Part shown: positions 5,047 through 5,866 of the stretch, piece by piece | How positions within the stretch are numbered: position 1 is the stretch's first letter | Layout: each line of letters begins with the position of its first letter | Origin: Rhodospirillaceae bacterium | GTDB lineage: Bacteria > Pseudomonadota > Alphaproteobacteria > UBA8366 > GCA-2717185 | Length of the DNA stretch: 5,866 nucleotides | Reading direction: 5' to 3' | Assembly (NCBI GenBank): GCA_028817685.1 | Contig: JAPPPC010000408.1 | Span: forward strand, 1 to 5,866 | The notes under the pieces: generated by a model | What the model saw: the letters and a program-made list of their open reading frames with translations, nothing else | Told to the model about the DNA's origin: nothing | Databases searched by the model: none | Made by a program: the position numbers and the translations under genes

Positions 5047-5866
5047 TCAGTTGGAGGGTGCGGCAGACCGTGCGAGCCTCGCCAGGTTTATAAACTCCGC
5101 GCGGTAACCGAATTCGTCTTCGCCCTTGGCCGTACGGGCCAGTTCGATCACCCTGTCGTAGCCGAAATCCTGCATGTATTTTCCGCCCTTGAGCAATTGA
5201 CCGAAGGCCGCGATGGCGGTTGCCCATTTGGTGTCCTGGTAGCCTGGCGCATCGACGTCCGGGACTTCTTGTGCCGTTGTAATCGGCGCGTCGATTAAAC
5301 GGGATTTGTCCTCGTTTGGCAGCTTGTAGCGGATTTTCAGGAAGGCGTATTCGTCGTTGAAAGTGCTTTCCGATTTCTTTGACGGACGCTTGTAGCGGTT
5401 GGGTGCGAACATGCCGCTAGCGCTGCCCACGGGGGTGATTTCGTAGATTGCCGTGACGCTGTGGCCAGCGCCGATATCACCGGCGTCTATCTTGTCGTTG
5501 CGGAAGTCTTCGCGTTTCAGGGCCCGTGTTTCGTATCCGATCAAGCGGTACTCGGCGACTCTTGCCGGGTTGAACTCGACCTGAATTTTAACGTCCTTGG
5601 CGATCGGGAATAGGTTCGATGTGGCCTCTTCGACCAGGACCTTGCGCGCTTCGTTCAAATTGTCGATGTGTGCGGCGACACCGTTGCCGTTTTGCGCCAG
5701 CGCCTGCATGAGTTCGTCATTCAGATTGCCGGACCCGAAACCCAGCACCGAGAGATAGATGCCCGCCTTGCGCCGGCGTTCGATCATCGCTTTCAGCTTT
5801 TTGGTGTTGGAGACACCGACATTGAAATCGCCGTCGGGGGCCAGGCTCACGCGGTTGACCGCATCG
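5047..5866 (-). CDS. YfbK-type von Willebrand factor A domain protein, C-terminal part (5' end beyond the window)
   Basis: 272 residues are visible and the gene continues past the right edge. The frame is open to base 5866 and reads DAVNRVSLAPDGDFNVG, so the GTG at 5850 is an internal Val codon, not a start. The first 85 or so residues are the second half of a VWA domain: DGDFNVG with the third metal-site Asp, IYLSVLGFGSGNLNDELMQA, and the NGNGVAAHIDNLNEARKVL end. The rest matches the C-terminal domain of E. coli YfbK (DUF3520): VQ/VEFNPARVAEYRLIGYE, then EDFRNDKIDAGDIGAGHSV and FLKIRYKLP. These are usually envelope-associated proteins of unknown role with metal-dependent protein-binding domains; the signal peptide region would be upstream, outside the window. 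The residue before the Asp of the usual TDG motif is Pro here. A hairpin follows its stop, so it is probably a separate transcription unit from the enzyme cluster. Confidence 0.9.
   Translation of the reverse strand, partial: DAVNRVSLAPDGDFNVGVSNTKKLKAMIERRRKAGIYLSVLGFGSGNLNDELMQALAQNGNGVAAHIDNLNEARKVLVEEATSNLFPIAKDVKIQVEFNPARVAEYRLIGYETRALKREDFRNDKIDAGDIGAGHSVTAIYEITPVGSASGMFAPNRYKRPSKKSESTFNDEYAFLKIRYKLPNEDKSRLIDAPITTAQEVPDVDAPGYQDTKWATAIAAFGQLLKGGKYMQDFGYDRVIELARTAKGEDEFGYRAEFINLARLARSAAPSN

Noticed and set aside
4964..5227. N-terminal extension of the MmgE/PrpD protein by 88 residues
   Set aside because: The extra residues are Arg-rich, overlap the VWA gene out of frame and pass through the hairpin; the ATG at 4963 has a good ribosome site and a family-like start.
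5848..5850. GTG as a start codon for the VWA gene
   Set aside because: The frame stays open to the window edge and the preceding residues DAVNR continue the VWA domain, so the GTG is internal.
1..5866. A defence system, CRISPR array, mobile element or RNA gene
   Set aside because: No repeat array, transposase, terminal repeats, tRNA cloverleaf or rRNA-like stretch is visible; all genes fit metabolic or envelope families.

Overview
This GC-rich window holds eight genes, all on the minus strand and closely packed. The right-hand and left-hand genes are cut by the window edges. The high GC content, the small acyl-metabolism enzymes and a CMD/alkylhydroperoxidase gene pair resembling one I associate with Agrobacterium vitis point to an alphaproteobacterium. 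I infer this from gene content and codon bias only; there is no rRNA or other phylogenetic marker here. I see no mobile element, CRISPR array, tRNA or rRNA.

The layout in direction of transcription (right to left) is as follows. (1) 5866-5047 is the 3' part of a YfbK-type von Willebrand factor A protein. (2) 5046-4964 is an intergenic gap with a perfect 12-bp stem-loop, probably the terminator of that gene. (3) 4963-3611 is a 450-residue MmgE/PrpD family protein. (4) 3602-3111 and 3114-2533 are a translationally coupled pair: a cysteine-poor CMD-domain protein and an AhpD-like protein with the CxxC redox motif. (5) 2532-2423 is a 110-bp gap with a possible promoter and a perfect 10-bp inverted repeat. 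(6) 2422-2000 is a GFA-fold zinc protein. (7) 1978-1052 and 1049-99 are two tandem two-domain VOC proteins whose C-terminal halves look like methylmalonyl-CoA epimerase. (8) 130-1 is the N-terminus of an enoyl-CoA hydratase/isomerase.

Genes 3-8 look like one catabolic or accessory-metabolism cluster, possibly split into two transcription units at the 110-bp gap. A PrpD-family enzyme (dehydration, decarboxylation or epimerisation of polycarboxylates), two epimerase-like VOC proteins and a crotonase suggest carboxylic acid or acyl-CoA turnover. The AhpD/CMD pair and the GFA protein would add redox or detoxification functions. The substrate cannot be read from the sequence. The VWA gene upstream is probably unrelated.

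The most distinctive feature is the VOC pair. In both proteins only the C-terminal half keeps a metal-site pattern, and its last expected ligand (Glu in methylmalonyl-CoA epimerase and glyoxalase I) appears as His. The N-terminal half has lost most ligand positions.
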